From Ruminococcaceae bacterium UBA2656 (GTDB lineage: Bacteria; Bacillota; Clostridia; Oscillospirales; Acutalibacteraceae): a stretch of 38,664 nucleotides of DNA. Positions 18,301-27,058 of the stretch are shown here, piece by piece. Below the pieces are notes generated by a model. The model made no database searches. It had not been told where the DNA came from and was given only the letters and a program-made list of their open reading frames with translations. The stretch covers positions 31,825 to 70,488 of the forward strand of contig DENA01000007.1 in the NCBI GenBank assembly GCA_002359465.1. The letters are read 5' to 3'. Numbering within the stretch: the first letter of the stretch is position 1; the number at the start of each line of letters is the position of its first letter. Made by a program: the position numbers and the translations under genes.

Positions 18301-19780
18301 TTATTTTAGCAGGAATCGGCATTTGCGGATTGACAAAGGTGTCAAAGCTGTCTAAAATTTCGCCGTTTTTAATTCTGACGGCGCCGATTTCCGTGATACG
18401 CTCTTTATTTGGGCTCAGGCCGGTTGTTTCAATATCAAACGCGATAAATTCATCCTCCAGCGTTTTAGACGAGGTTCCTTTGACTGCCTGAACAAGGTCG
18501 TTGACAAAATAGGCCTCAAGCCCGTAAATCACCTTGATATTGATATCTTTCTTTTTTAGGTCGTTCGCCACGTTCATCGCGTCCGGAAACGCCTGTGCCA
18601 CACCGTGGTCGGTAATAGCGACCGCACTCTGGCCCCAGCTTGCCGCGCGCTTAATCAGGTCTCCGGCGGAATTGACGCCGTCCATACTCGACATATTGGT
18701 ATGCAGATGTAACTCAACCCGCTTCACATCGGCTTTATCCTCTACTTTCATCTGCTGTACCGTGCTGATGCTCTTGGCGCGCAGCACAATTTCATGGTCG
18801 TATTTATCGTATTCAATATCGCCGCGGGCAATCACCGACATGCCCTTCGCCAGCGTATCCAGCGATTTGCACTGGGACACCATCTCAATAATTTTTAATG
18901 TCATGGAACTGGTGTAATCAGTGATATTAATGGTGATAATTTTTCTCTGCTTGTCCCTGGTGATTTTCTCTTCAATCTGAAATATTTCACCCCAAATGGT
19001 CACGCTGCCGATATCCGGAGTAACCTTATTAATCGGAACCGGCTTTGCTTTCGGCGTATGTCCGTACAGCTCGCGGGCTGTTTCCGGGATGATGCAGGGC
19101 AGCAGTGTTTCCCCCGAACGCACCTGAATCGTTTTCGGAGGCTTTGTGTGGTTAAGATTCGCTTCGTAAGCTTCCACTTCTTCCACAACCGCTTCACGCT
19201 TTAAAGTTTCCTGCCGCTTTTTTCTCTTCTCAATATAAACCGGATTCTGGCTGTCAACCGTAAGCAGTCCGTCAAATTCAACCGTCAGGCTGACGCCGAA
19301 TTCTTTCTGAATCAGTTTGGAAATCAGCCGGTCAATGTGGCGGGCTACCAGCAAATCACTGCCGCCGTGCGTCAGGGAAATAATCAGTTTCCCATTTTCC
19401 ACCCTTGCGGAAGAATCCGTAAGGATGCCGTTTATGCTGGCCTCCCGGCGTTTCAGTTCAAGCACCAGACTGGGGTAATAGTCAGCGCTAAAGCTTTCAG
19501 CCGGAAAGGATGGAAAGATGCAGGCCCTGGAAAGCTTCAATTCTTTACAGGCAACGATTCTTTTTTCCACATCATAAAGCACGCGGCGCTCCACCAGAGA
19601 TGGAAACGCCACGTCAGCAGTAATAATTCTGTTATTGGTATCAATCTGCAGTGACGAAATACATCCATTGCACACGGGAGGCGGCAGCCGTGAAGCTTCT
19701 ATGTACGCGCCAAAAAATTCTCCAAAAGTCTTCAATGGAACTTCATCCTTTACATCTGATCTATCTCTTGCAGCAAACAT
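15395..19780 (-). CDS. polC: DNA polymerase III alpha subunit, PolC type
   Basis: PolC is the replicative polymerase with built-in proofreading found in Firmicutes. The 1461-residue protein has an OB-fold region near residues 250-350, a PHP domain starting at about 356 (VELHLHTNMSSMDG) that is interrupted by a DEDD exonuclease (FIAFDIETTGL near 446), a Cys cluster CPNC...CPVCG at about 932-966, the palm motif PDIDLNFSG near 985, and C-terminal fingers and duplex-binding regions. The ATG at 19780 overlaps ispG by 31 bases; a TTG 45 bases downstream, with AAAGGATG before it, is an alternative start. It ends the pyrH-to-polC cluster. Confidence 0.97.
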   Translation of the reverse strand: MFAARDRSDVKDEVPLKTFGEFFGAYIEASRLPPPVCNGCISSLQIDTNNRIITADVAFPSLVERRVLYDVEKRIVACKELKLSRACIFPSFPAESFSADYYPSLVLELKRREASINGILTDSSARVENGKLIISLTHGGSDLLVARHIDRLISKLIQKEFGVSLTVEFDGLLTVDSQNPVYIEKRKKRQETLKREAVVEEVEAYEANLNHTKPPKTIQVRSGETLLPCIIPETARELYGHTPKAKPVPINKVTPDIGSVTIWGEIFQIEEKITRDKQRKIITINITDYTSSMTLKIIEMVSQCKSLDTLAKGMSVIARGDIEYDKYDHEIVLRAKSISTVQQMKVEDKADVKRVELHLHTNMSSMDGVNSAGDLIKRAASWGQSAVAITDHGVAQAFPDAMNVANDLKKKDINIKVIYGLEAYFVNDLVQAVKGTSSKTLEDEFIAFDIETTGLSPNKERITEIGAVRIKNGEILDSFDTFVNPQMPIPAKITELTGITDDMVRDAPLEREAIRSFYDFCGDDAVLVAHNAEFDTSFIRIAAQRSGMDFHYPYIDTVPMCRSMLKDIKNCKLDTVAKYLKLDPFNHHRASDDATVLGKIFMALLTRLKEDTSAKTVMDINSSLAGGDPKKMKSYHQIILVKNKDGLKNLYKLISKSHLNYFYRNPRIPKSELIQHRDGLIIGSACEAGELYKAIFNAQPWESLCEIASFYDYLEIQPIGNNLFMVREGLVPDEEKLREFNRTIVKLGEQLHKPVVATCDVHFMDPKDGDYRKILMAGQGYKDTDEQAPLYMRTTAEMLQEFSYLGEEKAYEVVVKNTNLIADMTEEIKPIPDGTFPPFIEGAEEQLTSITWTRAKEVYGDPLPDIVKQRLDRELGSITKHGFSILYMTAQKLVADSEAHGYLVGSRGSVGSSFVANMSGISEVNPLEPHYVCPNCKHSEFITDGSYGSGFDLPPKKCPVCGTDYNRDGHTIPFETFLGFDGDKTPDIDLNFSGEYQTSAHRYTETLFGKDNVFKAGTIATVADKTAIGFVKKYAEEKGVVMHRAEEQRLATGCTGIKRTTGQHPGGMVVVPKGMEIYDFCPVQHPANDQKSDNITTHFDFHSIHDTICKLDELGHDVPTIYRYLEDYTGIPVMKVSMSDPEVMSLFTSTEALHVSPEDIDSKTGTFSLPEVGTSFVRQMLIDSQPKTFSDLLQVSGLSHGTDVWLGNAQDLIKNKTCTIAEVIGTRDSIMTYLLHKGLEPKMAFKIMEITRKGKASKLLTEEHIQAMKDHNVPQWYVDSCMKIKYMFPKAHAAAYMISTLRLGWYKVHRPVEYYAAYFTVRGEDFDGATVIKGREAVRRRMNEISMKGKEASAKEEAAYATFQIINEMLARGIEVLPVDLYKSDAKKYLVEDGKIRLPFSSLAGVGEAAANSLAAAKEKGIYISVDDLQTRSKVSKSVIETLTEAGALAGLPQSSQMTLF

Positions 19781-20790
19781 TCTACAAGCTGGTCCTCCGG
19801 TACTTTACGGATAATCTGTCCTTTTTTAAATAGCAGGCCCACACCGTCGCCTCCGGCTATGCCAATATCGGCCTCACGGGCTTCTCCCGGGCCGTTTACG
19901 ATACAGCCCATAACGGCTACCTTAATATTTTTCCTGCACCCCGCAAGGCGCTGCTCCACCTCATTGGCAATGCGGATTAAATCGATCCTCGTTCTGCCGC
20001 AGGTCGGGCAGGAAACAAACCGGATGCCGTCATTCAAATTCAGGGCCTTTAAAATATCAAATCCGGCGGCGACCTCTTTAACCGGGTCGGCAGTCAGGGA
20101 AACGCGGATAGTATTGCCAATACCGCGCTGCAGAAGCGAACCGATTCCAATTGCGGACTTGATCAGGCCCATCCGTTCAGTACCGGCTTCCGTAACGCCG
20201 AGATGCAGGGGATAATCGCAGCTTTGCGCCGCCAGCTCATACGCCTGGATCATGCTGTCTACGTCAGAGGATTTTATCGACAGCACAATATCATGGAAAT
20301 CATATTTTTCAAGCAGGGAAGCATGATACAGTGCGCTTTCCACAAGCGCCTGCGGTGTTGGGCTGCCGTATTTTGCAAGTATTTCTTTTTCAAGTGAGCC
20401 GGAATTTACGCCGATTCGAATCGGTATATGCTTCTGCCTGCACGTATCCGCAACCGCTTTAACATGGTCGTCGGAACCGATATTGCCGGGATTAATCCTG
20501 ATTTTGTCGATCCCTGCGGCTACCGCTTCCAACGCAAGACGGTAGTCAAAATGGATATCCGCAACAAGCGGAATCTTTACGGTATTTTTGATCGCCGGTA
20601 TCAGCTGCACCGCGGCCATATCCGGAATCGCGGCGCGAATGATATCACAACCAGCTTTTTCAAGCGCAACCGCCTGACGGATGCTTCCTTCGATGTCAGT
20701 GGAAGGAACGTTGAGCATGGATTGTACGGATATTTTTGAACCGCCGCCAATCGGCAGCTTTCCAGCATACACAGTCCTAGATTTTCGCAT
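19750..20790 (-). CDS. ispG: 4-hydroxy-3-methylbut-2-enyl-diphosphate synthase (flavodoxin type)
   Basis: IspG (GcpE) is the iron-sulfur enzyme that reduces MEcPP to HMBPP in the MEP isoprenoid pathway. The 346-residue protein has the cluster cysteines in VSCPTCGRTRIDL and VMGCIVNGPGEA, plus KIRINPGNIG. The ATG shares one base with the rseP stop (TAATG) and follows AAGGGG. With dxr and uppS in the same unit, it couples isoprenoid supply to undecaprenyl phosphate synthesis. Confidence 0.97.
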   Translation of the reverse strand: MRKSRTVYAGKLPIGGGSKISVQSMLNVPSTDIEGSIRQAVALEKAGCDIIRAAIPDMAAVQLIPAIKNTVKIPLVADIHFDYRLALEAVAAGIDKIRINPGNIGSDDHVKAVADTCRQKHIPIRIGVNSGSLEKEILAKYGSPTPQALVESALYHASLLEKYDFHDIVLSIKSSDVDSMIQAYELAAQSCDYPLHLGVTEAGTERMGLIKSAIGIGSLLQRGIGNTIRVSLTADPVKEVAAGFDILKALNLNDGIRFVSCPTCGRTRIDLIRIANEVEQRLAGCRKNIKVAVMGCIVNGPGEAREADIGIAGGDGVGLLFKKGQIIRKVPEDQLVECLLQEIDQM

Positions 20791-21845
20791 TATGCACCAA
20801 GCCCCTTGCCGGTAATCAGCCGCAGAATATCGTTAAAAGTGATGATAACCATTAGACCCATCAGCAGACAGAAGCCCGCCGCATTCACCCAGCCCTCGTA
20901 CTTCGGATTGATCGGCTTGCGGCGGATTGCTTCCACAATCAGAAACAGAAGCCTGCCCCCGTCAAGCGCCGGCAGAGGAAGCAAGTTGACAACGCCAAGG
21001 TTGACGGTGATCACCATCATCATCATTAGAATATTGTTCAACGCTGCAATAAAATTCTGCCGCAAACCAATCGAAGCCGCCTGCCCGATGGCATTGGCCG
21101 CACCCACGGGGCCCGCAACGTCATTGAATCCGAATTTTCCGGAGACGAGCCCAACCAGGCTGTACCAGACCATCCGGACGGTTGAAACCGTATCCTGTAC
21201 GGACTTGACAATAAGGGTGCCCGCATTTTTATCAATGGGCTGCACATAAAAATCAAGGGTAAGAATTTTCTTTCCGTCCGATTCTTTTGTGTTAAACCGC
21301 ACATCGTTAAAAGTCAGCAGTTTACCGCCGCGGGAAACCTGAATATCCGTCTTCAGCGGATCCGCCAAAGCAAGCGCGAAGCTTAAATCACGGTCGCCGT
21401 TGATTCTGTACCCGTTGATATTTTTAAAAACGTCTCCGACCTGCAGACCGGCAGCCTGCAAGGCCGAATGATCGGTAAATTTTGATATGGTCGTTGATGA
21501 GAAAGCCGGCTGCTGACACAGCAGAATCATCATAATAACAAGGCCGAGGACGATATTCATCACCGCGCCCATTACGACTACCAGTATCCGCTTCCAGACC
21601 GGCCTATTATTAAAGGCACGGTCATCCGGGCTTTCCTCGTCTTCCCCTTACATCGCGCAAAAGCCGCCGATCGGAAACGCGCGCAGAGAATACTGTGTTT
21701 CACCTTTGTTAAAATGAAACAGCCTTGGACCCATGCCGATTGCAAATTCATTTACACGAACCCCTGAAAGCTTTGCCATAAAAAAATGCCCGAATTCGTG
21801 AATAAAAATAATAAAACTAAAAAGAAGAATTGCGATAATAACCAA
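20790..21845 (-). pseudogene. rseP: RIP site-2 zinc protease RseP, interrupted by an in-frame TAA
   Basis: RseP/RasP is an intramembrane protease that cleaves anti-sigma factors and signal-peptide remnants. The frame is continuous from 21845 to 20790 (351 sense codons expected) except for TAA at codon 66 (21648-21650). The N-terminal piece holds HEFGH (residues 16-20) and ends FPIGGFCAM; the next residues, GEDEES and AFNNRPVWKRIL, continue the family sequence, where homologues usually read M-E-G-E-D-E. The downstream part has the PDZ region and the third zinc-site motif PLPALDGG. A single GAA-to-TAA change explains it. The start is TTG at 21845, or ATT at 21860 with GAGGTG five bases before it. 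It could be a real null or a sequence error. Confidence 0.88.
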
Positions 21846-21869
21846 TAATGCCTTCGTAATATAATCACC

Positions 21870-23027
21870 TCATAGATGGCCGACTGCATTTAAAACATAA
21901 TTTCGCGCATTTTTGTCGGCATTTAAAATATCGTCAACGGAAGAAACCGTTTGAACATCCGGCTGATTTTCCATTGCCTTACGGACCAGTTCCCCGATTT
22001 CAATAAAAGAAATCCGACCGTCCAGAAACAGTTTTACTGCAACCTCATTCGCTCCGTTTGCCGCTGCGGGAGCAAGCCCTCCGCGTTCAATTGCCTTCTT
22101 ACAAGCGGAAAGACATGTAAAAGTATGCAAATCAGGCTCAAAAAAGGTCAGTTTACCATAATCCGTCAAGCTAAGCCGCCCAACCGGCGAAGGAAATCTT
22201 TGCGGCCAGGTAATCGCATACTGAATGGGAATTCTCATATCAGGCAATCCAAGCTGCGCAATGACGGAGTTATCTTCATATTCAATCATGGAATGAATCA
22301 CGCTCTCACGATGGACGACCACAGAAATTTTGGAAGCCGGCATGTCAAAAAGCCAGGACGCTTCTATAATTTCAAGCCCTTTATTCATCATAGTGGCGGA
22401 ATCAATGGTAACCTTTGCACCCATGTTCCAATTCGGATGCTTCAGCGCCTGCTGCGGTGTGACATGAGCGAGTTCATCCCGGCTTTTCCCAAAGAAAGGT
22501 CCGCCGGAAGCCGTTAAAATAATGCGTTTCAGCATCCTTTTATCCGGGCAGCCCTGAAGACATTGAAAAACAGCCGAATGTTCGCTGTCTACCGGAAAAA
22601 TTTTCACGGCATTTCTTTTGACTGCATTCATCACAAGGGCTCCGCCGGCAACCAGCGTTTCCTTATTGGCGAGCGCAACATCTTTGCCTGCGTTAATGGC
22701 GGCCAATGTGGGCGTCAGGCCAACCATACCTACAACAGAATTCAGAACTAAATCGGCGCTGCCGATCGCTGCGGCCTCACACAAACCGTCCATATAGGCC
22801 ACAACCCGAACCGGGGTGTCCGCCACCGCCGTTTTCAACTTTTTAGCCGCATCCAAATCAAAGACCGCAGCCAACTCAGGTTTGAATTCCCTGATTTGGC
22901 TTTCTAAAAGCGCAATATTGGTGTTTGCCGCCAAAGCACAAACTTTTAAACCCAGACCACGAACAACATCCAGCGTCTGTGTGCCGATGGATCCGGTTGA
23001 GCCCAGGATGGAAAGACATCTTTTCAT
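21870..23027 (-). CDS. dxr: 1-deoxy-D-xylulose 5-phosphate reductoisomerase
   Basis: Dxr makes MEP from DXP using NADPH, the first committed step of the MEP pathway. The 385-residue protein begins with the nucleotide-binding LGSTGSIGTQTLDVV and has the metal site in FPVDSEHSAVFQCLQG (Asp, Glu), the flexible loop LTASGGPFFGKS and KVTIDSATMMNKGLE. The ATG is at 23027. The stop codon at 21870 overlaps the likely ribosome binding site of rseP. It lies between cdsA and rseP in the usual Clostridia order. Confidence 0.97.
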   Translation of the reverse strand: MKRCLSILGSTGSIGTQTLDVVRGLGLKVCALAANTNIALLESQIREFKPELAAVFDLDAAKKLKTAVADTPVRVVAYMDGLCEAAAIGSADLVLNSVVGMVGLTPTLAAINAGKDVALANKETLVAGGALVMNAVKRNAVKIFPVDSEHSAVFQCLQGCPDKRMLKRIILTASGGPFFGKSRDELAHVTPQQALKHPNWNMGAKVTIDSATMMNKGLEIIEASWLFDMPASKISVVVHRESVIHSMIEYEDNSVIAQLGLPDMRIPIQYAITWPQRFPSPVGRLSLTDYGKLTFFEPDLHTFTCLSACKKAIERGGLAPAAANGANEVAVKLFLDGRISFIEIGELVRKAMENQPDVQTVSSVDDILNADKNARNYVLNAVGHL

Positions 23028-23072
23028 TATTATTCACCATTTAACCATTTTATTGCATCATCTGCCGATATT

Positions 23073-23921
23073 TTAATGAACCACAATCGGCAAAAATTGA
23101 ACAAGCAAGTACACGAACGGCGCTTCAAAAATAACGCTGTCAAAACGGTCTAAAATACCGCCATGCCCCGGAATAATTTCCCCGAAATCCTTAATATGGC
23201 AGCTTCGCTTGATCAGCGAAAAGCTGAGATCTCCCAGAATCGACATAATTGTTCCGAAAAAGCCGATGATCACCAAAGTCAGATAGGATATTTCCACACT
23301 GTAGGCGTAATAGATTGCATGGAATATATAACCGAAAACCACCATGGCAATGATATTCAGCACAAAGCCGCCAATTACGCCTTCAACGGTTTTTTTCGGG
23401 CTGATATTTGGGCATAATTTGTGTTTCCCCCAGCGTCTGCCGGCAAAAAAGGCCCCCGTATCTGCGATCCACGCCGAAAAAATCGCGATGATTACATAGA
23501 ACATGCCATGTCTTCCGCCCAACGTGCGAATACTGATGATCGTTTCAAGAGCGCTCGGAATCATAAGCGACATACTGTAAATGACGCCCACTTCACGAAA
23601 GGTAATCACTTGATGATAGAGAATCAGCGCTCCGAATATTACCGCGGTATAAAGAAAATAGGCTGCCTGCTGCAGCGTATCAGCCTGTATCTGCTGCGTC
23701 GGAATAAGCTGCAGCAGCGGTATCACTGCGGAAAAAATAAGGCTGGGGACAAGAAGAACAAAATTTTTCGACAGTCCCAAAGCCGATATGATTTCAAAAA
23801 CAGCCAATACTGAAATAAGCGCAATCGCAATGTTCAAAGCCGCCGGGAAGGTACTGTTGAATACTACAATTGCAGCTAAAAAAATCACAAGAGATACTCC
23901 CGAAGCAACCCTTTCTTTCAA
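23073..23921 (-). CDS. cdsA: Phosphatidate cytidylyltransferase
   Basis: CdsA makes CDP-diacylglycerol, the precursor of the anionic phospholipids, in the membrane. The 282-residue protein has about eight hydrophobic segments and the signature region WIADTGAFFAGRRWGKHKL ... SPKKTVEG, with the C-terminal CTP-transferase motif IIPGHGGILDRFDS. The start is TTG at 23921, directly after the uppS stop, with GGAGGGG five bases upstream inside the end of uppS. Translational coupling is likely. Confidence 0.95.
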   Translation of the reverse strand: MKERVASGVSLVIFLAAIVVFNSTFPAALNIAIALISVLAVFEIISALGLSKNFVLLVPSLIFSAVIPLLQLIPTQQIQADTLQQAAYFLYTAVIFGALILYHQVITFREVGVIYSMSLMIPSALETIISIRTLGGRHGMFYVIIAIFSAWIADTGAFFAGRRWGKHKLCPNISPKKTVEGVIGGFVLNIIAMVVFGYIFHAIYYAYSVEISYLTLVIIGFFGTIMSILGDLSFSLIKRSCHIKDFGEIIPGHGGILDRFDSVIFEAPFVYLLVQFLPIVVH

Positions 23922-24629
23922 TTAAACCCCTCCAAAGCGCCTGTTGCGTTTCGCGTATTCATTTAATGCGCGGTCTAAATCCTTTGGCTTAAAGTCAGGC
24001 CACAAAATGTCCATCACAACATATTCGGCATACGCCGACTGCCACAGTAAGAAATTTGAAATGCGTCTCTCCCCGCTTGGCCTGATAATCAGATCCGGGT
24101 CAGGTTGTCCGCCTGTATAAAGCCTATCGGCAATGGCGCTGTCGTCTATTTGTTCAGGGAACAGTTTCCCTTCTTGCACATCTGCGGCAAGCAATCTGAC
24201 AGCGCGCGTTATTTCAGCACGTCCGCCGTAATTCATGGCAATATTCAAAACCATTCCGGTACGCTTTTCCGAAACTTTCTCCGTTTCCCGTATCAGCTTT
24301 TGAAGCTCCTCTGGAAATGCCGTGATATCCCCGATAAAACGCACTTTGATATTTTCATTCAAGAAATCGCGCAATGCATCCTCAAGATATTGTTTGAACA
24401 ACTTCATTAAAGCGCCGATTTCTTCCTTTGGACGCCGCCAGTTCTCTGTTGAAAAGGCATATACCGTAAGATATTCAATTCCGATAGAACTGCAATAGCG
24501 CGTGATCGTCTTAAAAACAGCCGCGCCCACAGTATGGCCGGCAGACCGCGGCAAGCCGCGCTTTTTGGCCCAGCGGCCATTGCCGTCCATAATGATTCCA
24601 AGATGCTTTGGAAGATATTGTTGTTCCAT
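23922..24629 (-). CDS. uppS: Isoprenyl transferase (undecaprenyl diphosphate synthase)
   Basis: UppS condenses isopentenyl diphosphate onto farnesyl diphosphate to make the cell-wall lipid carrier. The 235-residue protein has the catalytic Asp15 in IIMDGNGRWAKKRGLPRSAGH, NYGGRAEI, and the C-terminal DLIIRPSGERRISNFLLWQ and AYAEYV. The ATG at 24629 lies eight bases beyond the frr stop. It uses products of the MEP genes dxr and ispG in the same unit. Confidence 0.96.
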   Translation of the reverse strand: MEQQYLPKHLGIIMDGNGRWAKKRGLPRSAGHTVGAAVFKTITRYCSSIGIEYLTVYAFSTENWRRPKEEIGALMKLFKQYLEDALRDFLNENIKVRFIGDITAFPEELQKLIRETEKVSEKRTGMVLNIAMNYGGRAEITRAVRLLAADVQEGKLFPEQIDDSAIADRLYTGGQPDPDLIIRPSGERRISNFLLWQSAYAEYVVMDILWPDFKPKDLDRALNEYAKRNRRFGGV

Positions 24630-24637
24630 TCTTTTAC

Positions 24638-25192
24638 CTATATCTCCATAATTTCCTTTTGTTTCTTCTCAAATACGGCATCCACCTGTTTACAGTATTT
24701 ATCGGTCAAATCCTGCATTTTCTTTTCCGCCTGTTTCAGTTCGTCTTCCGTCAACTCCGCATTTTTTTTCATACCCTTGAGTTTTTCCATAGAATCGCGG
24801 CGCATATTTCGGATGGCAATTTTGCGTTCCTCAGACATTTTGCTGATTTCCTTGACCAAATCACGGCGTCTTTCTTCCGTAAGCGGAGGAAAAGTAATAC
24901 GGATAACTTTGCCGTCGCTCTGAGGATTAATTCCGATATCCGATGACTGAATCGCCTTTTCAATTGCGCGGCATACGGAAATATCCCACGGCTGAATGGT
25001 CAGAATCCGCGCTTCGCTCACCGCCACTGCGGCAAGCTGATTGATGGCGGTCGGAGTGCCGTAATAATCAACTTTCACCTTATCCAGTACCGCCGGATTT
25101 GCCCTGCCTGCCCTGATGGATGCAAAGTCATCCGACAGAGCGTTGACGCATTTTTTCATGTGGTCCTCTGCGTGTTCCAATACTACTTTCAT
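24638..25192 (-). CDS. frr: Ribosome recycling factor
   Basis: Frr splits post-termination ribosomes together with EF-G. The 184-residue protein has the family core DFASIRAGRANPAVLDKV, YYGTPTAINQLA, and the C-terminal RRDLVKEISKMSEERKIAIRN. The start was set at the ATG at 25192, preceded at seven bases by AAGGAGG; the longer in-frame start at 25234 would lie inside pyrH and adds residues not seen in the family. The ribosome binding site overlaps the end of pyrH. Confidence 0.97.
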   Translation of the reverse strand: MKVVLEHAEDHMKKCVNALSDDFASIRAGRANPAVLDKVKVDYYGTPTAINQLAAVAVSEARILTIQPWDISVCRAIEKAIQSSDIGINPQSDGKVIRITFPPLTEERRRDLVKEISKMSEERKIAIRNMRRDSMEKLKGMKKNAELTEDELKQAEKKMQDLTDKYCKQVDAVFEKKQKEIMEI

Positions 25193-25194
25193 GA

Positions 25195-25905
25195 TTAATC
25201 CTCCTTCACAAGTGTTCCGATCGATTCCCCGCAAACAGCTTTGACAATATTGTCCGGTTCGCCGATGCTGAAAACCAGAATCGGAATTTTATTATCCTTG
25301 CACAATGAAGCAGCCGTGCTGTCCATAACCTGCAGGTTCCTGTTGAGTACGTCCATAAAGGACAGGGTGTCAAATTTTACGGCATTTGGATTCTTTTTGG
25401 GGTCACTGTCGTAAACGCCGTCGACCATGGTGGCTTTTAAGATAATATCCGCGTCAATTTCGGCAGCCCGCAGAGCGGCCGCCGTATCTGTTGAGAAAAA
25501 CGGATTTCCGGTACCGCAGCCAAATACAACCACTCTTCCTTTTTCAAGATGGCGTACGGCGCGGTTTCTGATGTATGGCTCTGCGATTTGCTGCATTGCA
25601 ATCGCAGTCTGCACACGGACCTGAACGCCAAGCTGCTCCAACGCGTCGGCAACGCCCAGCGCGTTGATTGTAGTGGCAAGCATCCCCATGTGGTCGGCGC
25701 GGGTTCTGTCCATTTTCCCGCTGCTACGGCCGCGCCAAAAGTTGCCTTGACCGACGACAATCCCAATTTGAACACCCATATCCGCACATTTTTTGATCGG
25801 TTCACAGATTTTCAGCACCGTGTCAAAATCAATTCCGTGGGTCGCGCTGCCGGCAAGGGATTCACCGCTCAACTTGAGAAGAATTCGATTATATTTAGGT
25901 TGCAA
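25195..25905 (-). CDS. pyrH: UMP kinase
   Basis: PyrH phosphorylates UMP to UDP; it is the hexameric bacterial amino-acid-kinase type. The protein starts [18 protein letters not shown] and has [30 protein letters not shown] and [20 protein letters not shown], all family motifs. The start was set at TTG 25905 (236 residues), with AGGGGTG six bases upstream. An in-frame ATG at 25926 adds seven residues and has no ribosome binding site. It is the first gene of the pyrH-frr-uppS-cdsA-dxr-rseP-ispG-polC unit. Confidence 0.95.
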   Translation of the reverse strand: MQPKYNRILLKLSGESLAGSATHGIDFDTVLKICEPIKKCADMGVQIGIVVGQGNFWRGRSSGKMDRTRADHMGMLATTINALGVADALEQLGVQVRVQTAIAMQQIAEPYIRNRAVRHLEKGRVVVFGCGTGNPFFSTDTAAALRAAEIDADIILKATMVDGVYDSDPKKNPNAVKFDTLSFMDVLNRNLQVMDSTAASLCKDNKIPILVFSIGEPDNIVKAVCGESIGTLVKED

Positions 25906-25934
25906 ATAAAACACCCCTGTTATCATTTTATATT

Positions 25935-25997
25935 ATTCTACAATAAGCATTGTGTAAAGTAAAGGCTTTCATAACTAAATATAGTTATTATTGTCAA
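25935..25997 (-). promoter_or_regulatory. Tandem candidate promoters of the pyrH cluster
   Basis: Proximal: TTTACT (25958-25963), a 17-base spacer and TAGAAT (25935-25940), giving a start point near 25928. Distal: perfect TTGACA (25992-25997) with a weaker TATGAA (25968-25973) at 18 bases. Between the distal elements lies the inverted repeat ATAACTA-AATA-TAGTTAT (25971-25988), a possible operator. Confidence 0.5.
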
Positions 25998-26044
25998 GTT
26001 TTATAATTTAGAAACATTTGCCTGCGGCTCAAACAAAAGGAAGG

Positions 26045-26080
26045 CAAAAAAATAGCGCAGGATTGCTTCCTGCGCTATTC
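26045..26080 (-). terminator. Rho-independent terminator after tsf
   Basis: On the minus strand AATAGCGCAGGA pairs with TCCTGCGCTATT around a five-base loop and is followed by a run of seven T. It closes the rpsB-tsf unit. Confidence 0.9.
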
Positions 26081-26091
26081 GTCAGTGATTC

Positions 26092-27006
26092 TTACTTCAC
26101 CATGTTGGCGATTTCTTCCGCAAAATTGTCCTCGCGCTTTTCAAGACCCTCGCCCTTTTCAAAGCGGACATAATCTACAATCGAAATGGTGCCGCCAAGC
26201 TCTTTTCCGGTAGCTTCCGTGTACTGCTGTACGGAAATGTCGCCGTCCTTCACATAGGCCTGATCCAAAAGGCAAATCTCCTTAAAGAACTTCCCAAGTC
26301 TGCCGGTAACAATCTTATCAGCAATTGCAGCAGGTTTGCCATCGTTGATAATCTGCTCTTTCAGGATGGTTTTCTCATGCTCGACAACATCGGCCGGGAC
26401 CGACTTCTGATCGAGGTACTGCGGGCTGATTGCCGCAATCTGCATGGCAATATTCTTTGCGTATTCCTTAAATGCATCCTTTGCCGCGATTTCCGCGGAC
26501 GTATCAAATTTCACGAGTACGCCGATTTTCCCGGCTGCATGAATATAAGCTGAAACAACACCTTCAAAGCGCTTAAAACGGCGGATTTTGATGTTTTCAC
26601 CAATTGTCAGAATCTTATCCTTGAGCAATGCGTCAACGGTCTGTTCCGTACCGCAGGCTTTGCACTGAAGCAGCGCTTCCACATCGGCAGGATTGCTGGC
26701 AATAACCGTATCCGCACAGACTTTGACAAAATGCTGGAAATCCGCATTCTTGGCAACAAAGTCGGTTTCAGCGTTGACTTCGATGTCAACACCAACAGTG
26801 CCTTCCTCATTCAGACAGGCAAAAGCAACTCCTTCGGCCGCAATACGGCCGGCTTTCTTCGTAGCAGCTGCAAGGCCTTTTTCTCTTAAAAAGTCAATTG
26901 CGGCATCCATATCTCCGTTGGATGCGTCAAGCGCCTTTTTGCAGTCCATCATTCCGCAGCCGGTCTTCTCACGAAGCGCTGCAACGTCTTTAGCTGTAAA
27001 AGCCAT
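26092..27006 (-). CDS. tsf: Translation elongation factor Ts
   Basis: EF-Ts is the nucleotide exchange factor for EF-Tu. The 304-residue protein begins with the UBA-like N-terminal domain (KDVAALREKTGCGMMDCKKAL), followed by FLREKGLAAA and the core motif VNAETDFVAKN. The ATG at 27006 follows GGAGG. A 52-base gap separates it from rpsB upstream and a strong terminator follows, so rpsB-tsf is a two-gene unit, as in most bacteria. Confidence 0.98.
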   Translation of the reverse strand: MAFTAKDVAALREKTGCGMMDCKKALDASNGDMDAAIDFLREKGLAAATKKAGRIAAEGVAFACLNEEGTVGVDIEVNAETDFVAKNADFQHFVKVCADTVIASNPADVEALLQCKACGTEQTVDALLKDKILTIGENIKIRRFKRFEGVVSAYIHAAGKIGVLVKFDTSAEIAAKDAFKEYAKNIAMQIAAISPQYLDQKSVPADVVEHEKTILKEQIINDGKPAAIADKIVTGRLGKFFKEICLLDQAYVKDGDISVQQYTEATGKELGGTISIVDYVRFEKGEGLEKREDNFAEEIANMVK

Positions 27007-27058
27007 TCTATTTCCTCCGCTCTTAATGATTCGTTTTATTTATTTACGCATAACCCGA

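Noticed and set aside
21648..21650. Selenocysteine or pyrrolysine recoding of the rseP stop
   Set aside because: The codon is TAA, which is used for neither, and the family residue at this position is Glu, not Cys or Lys.
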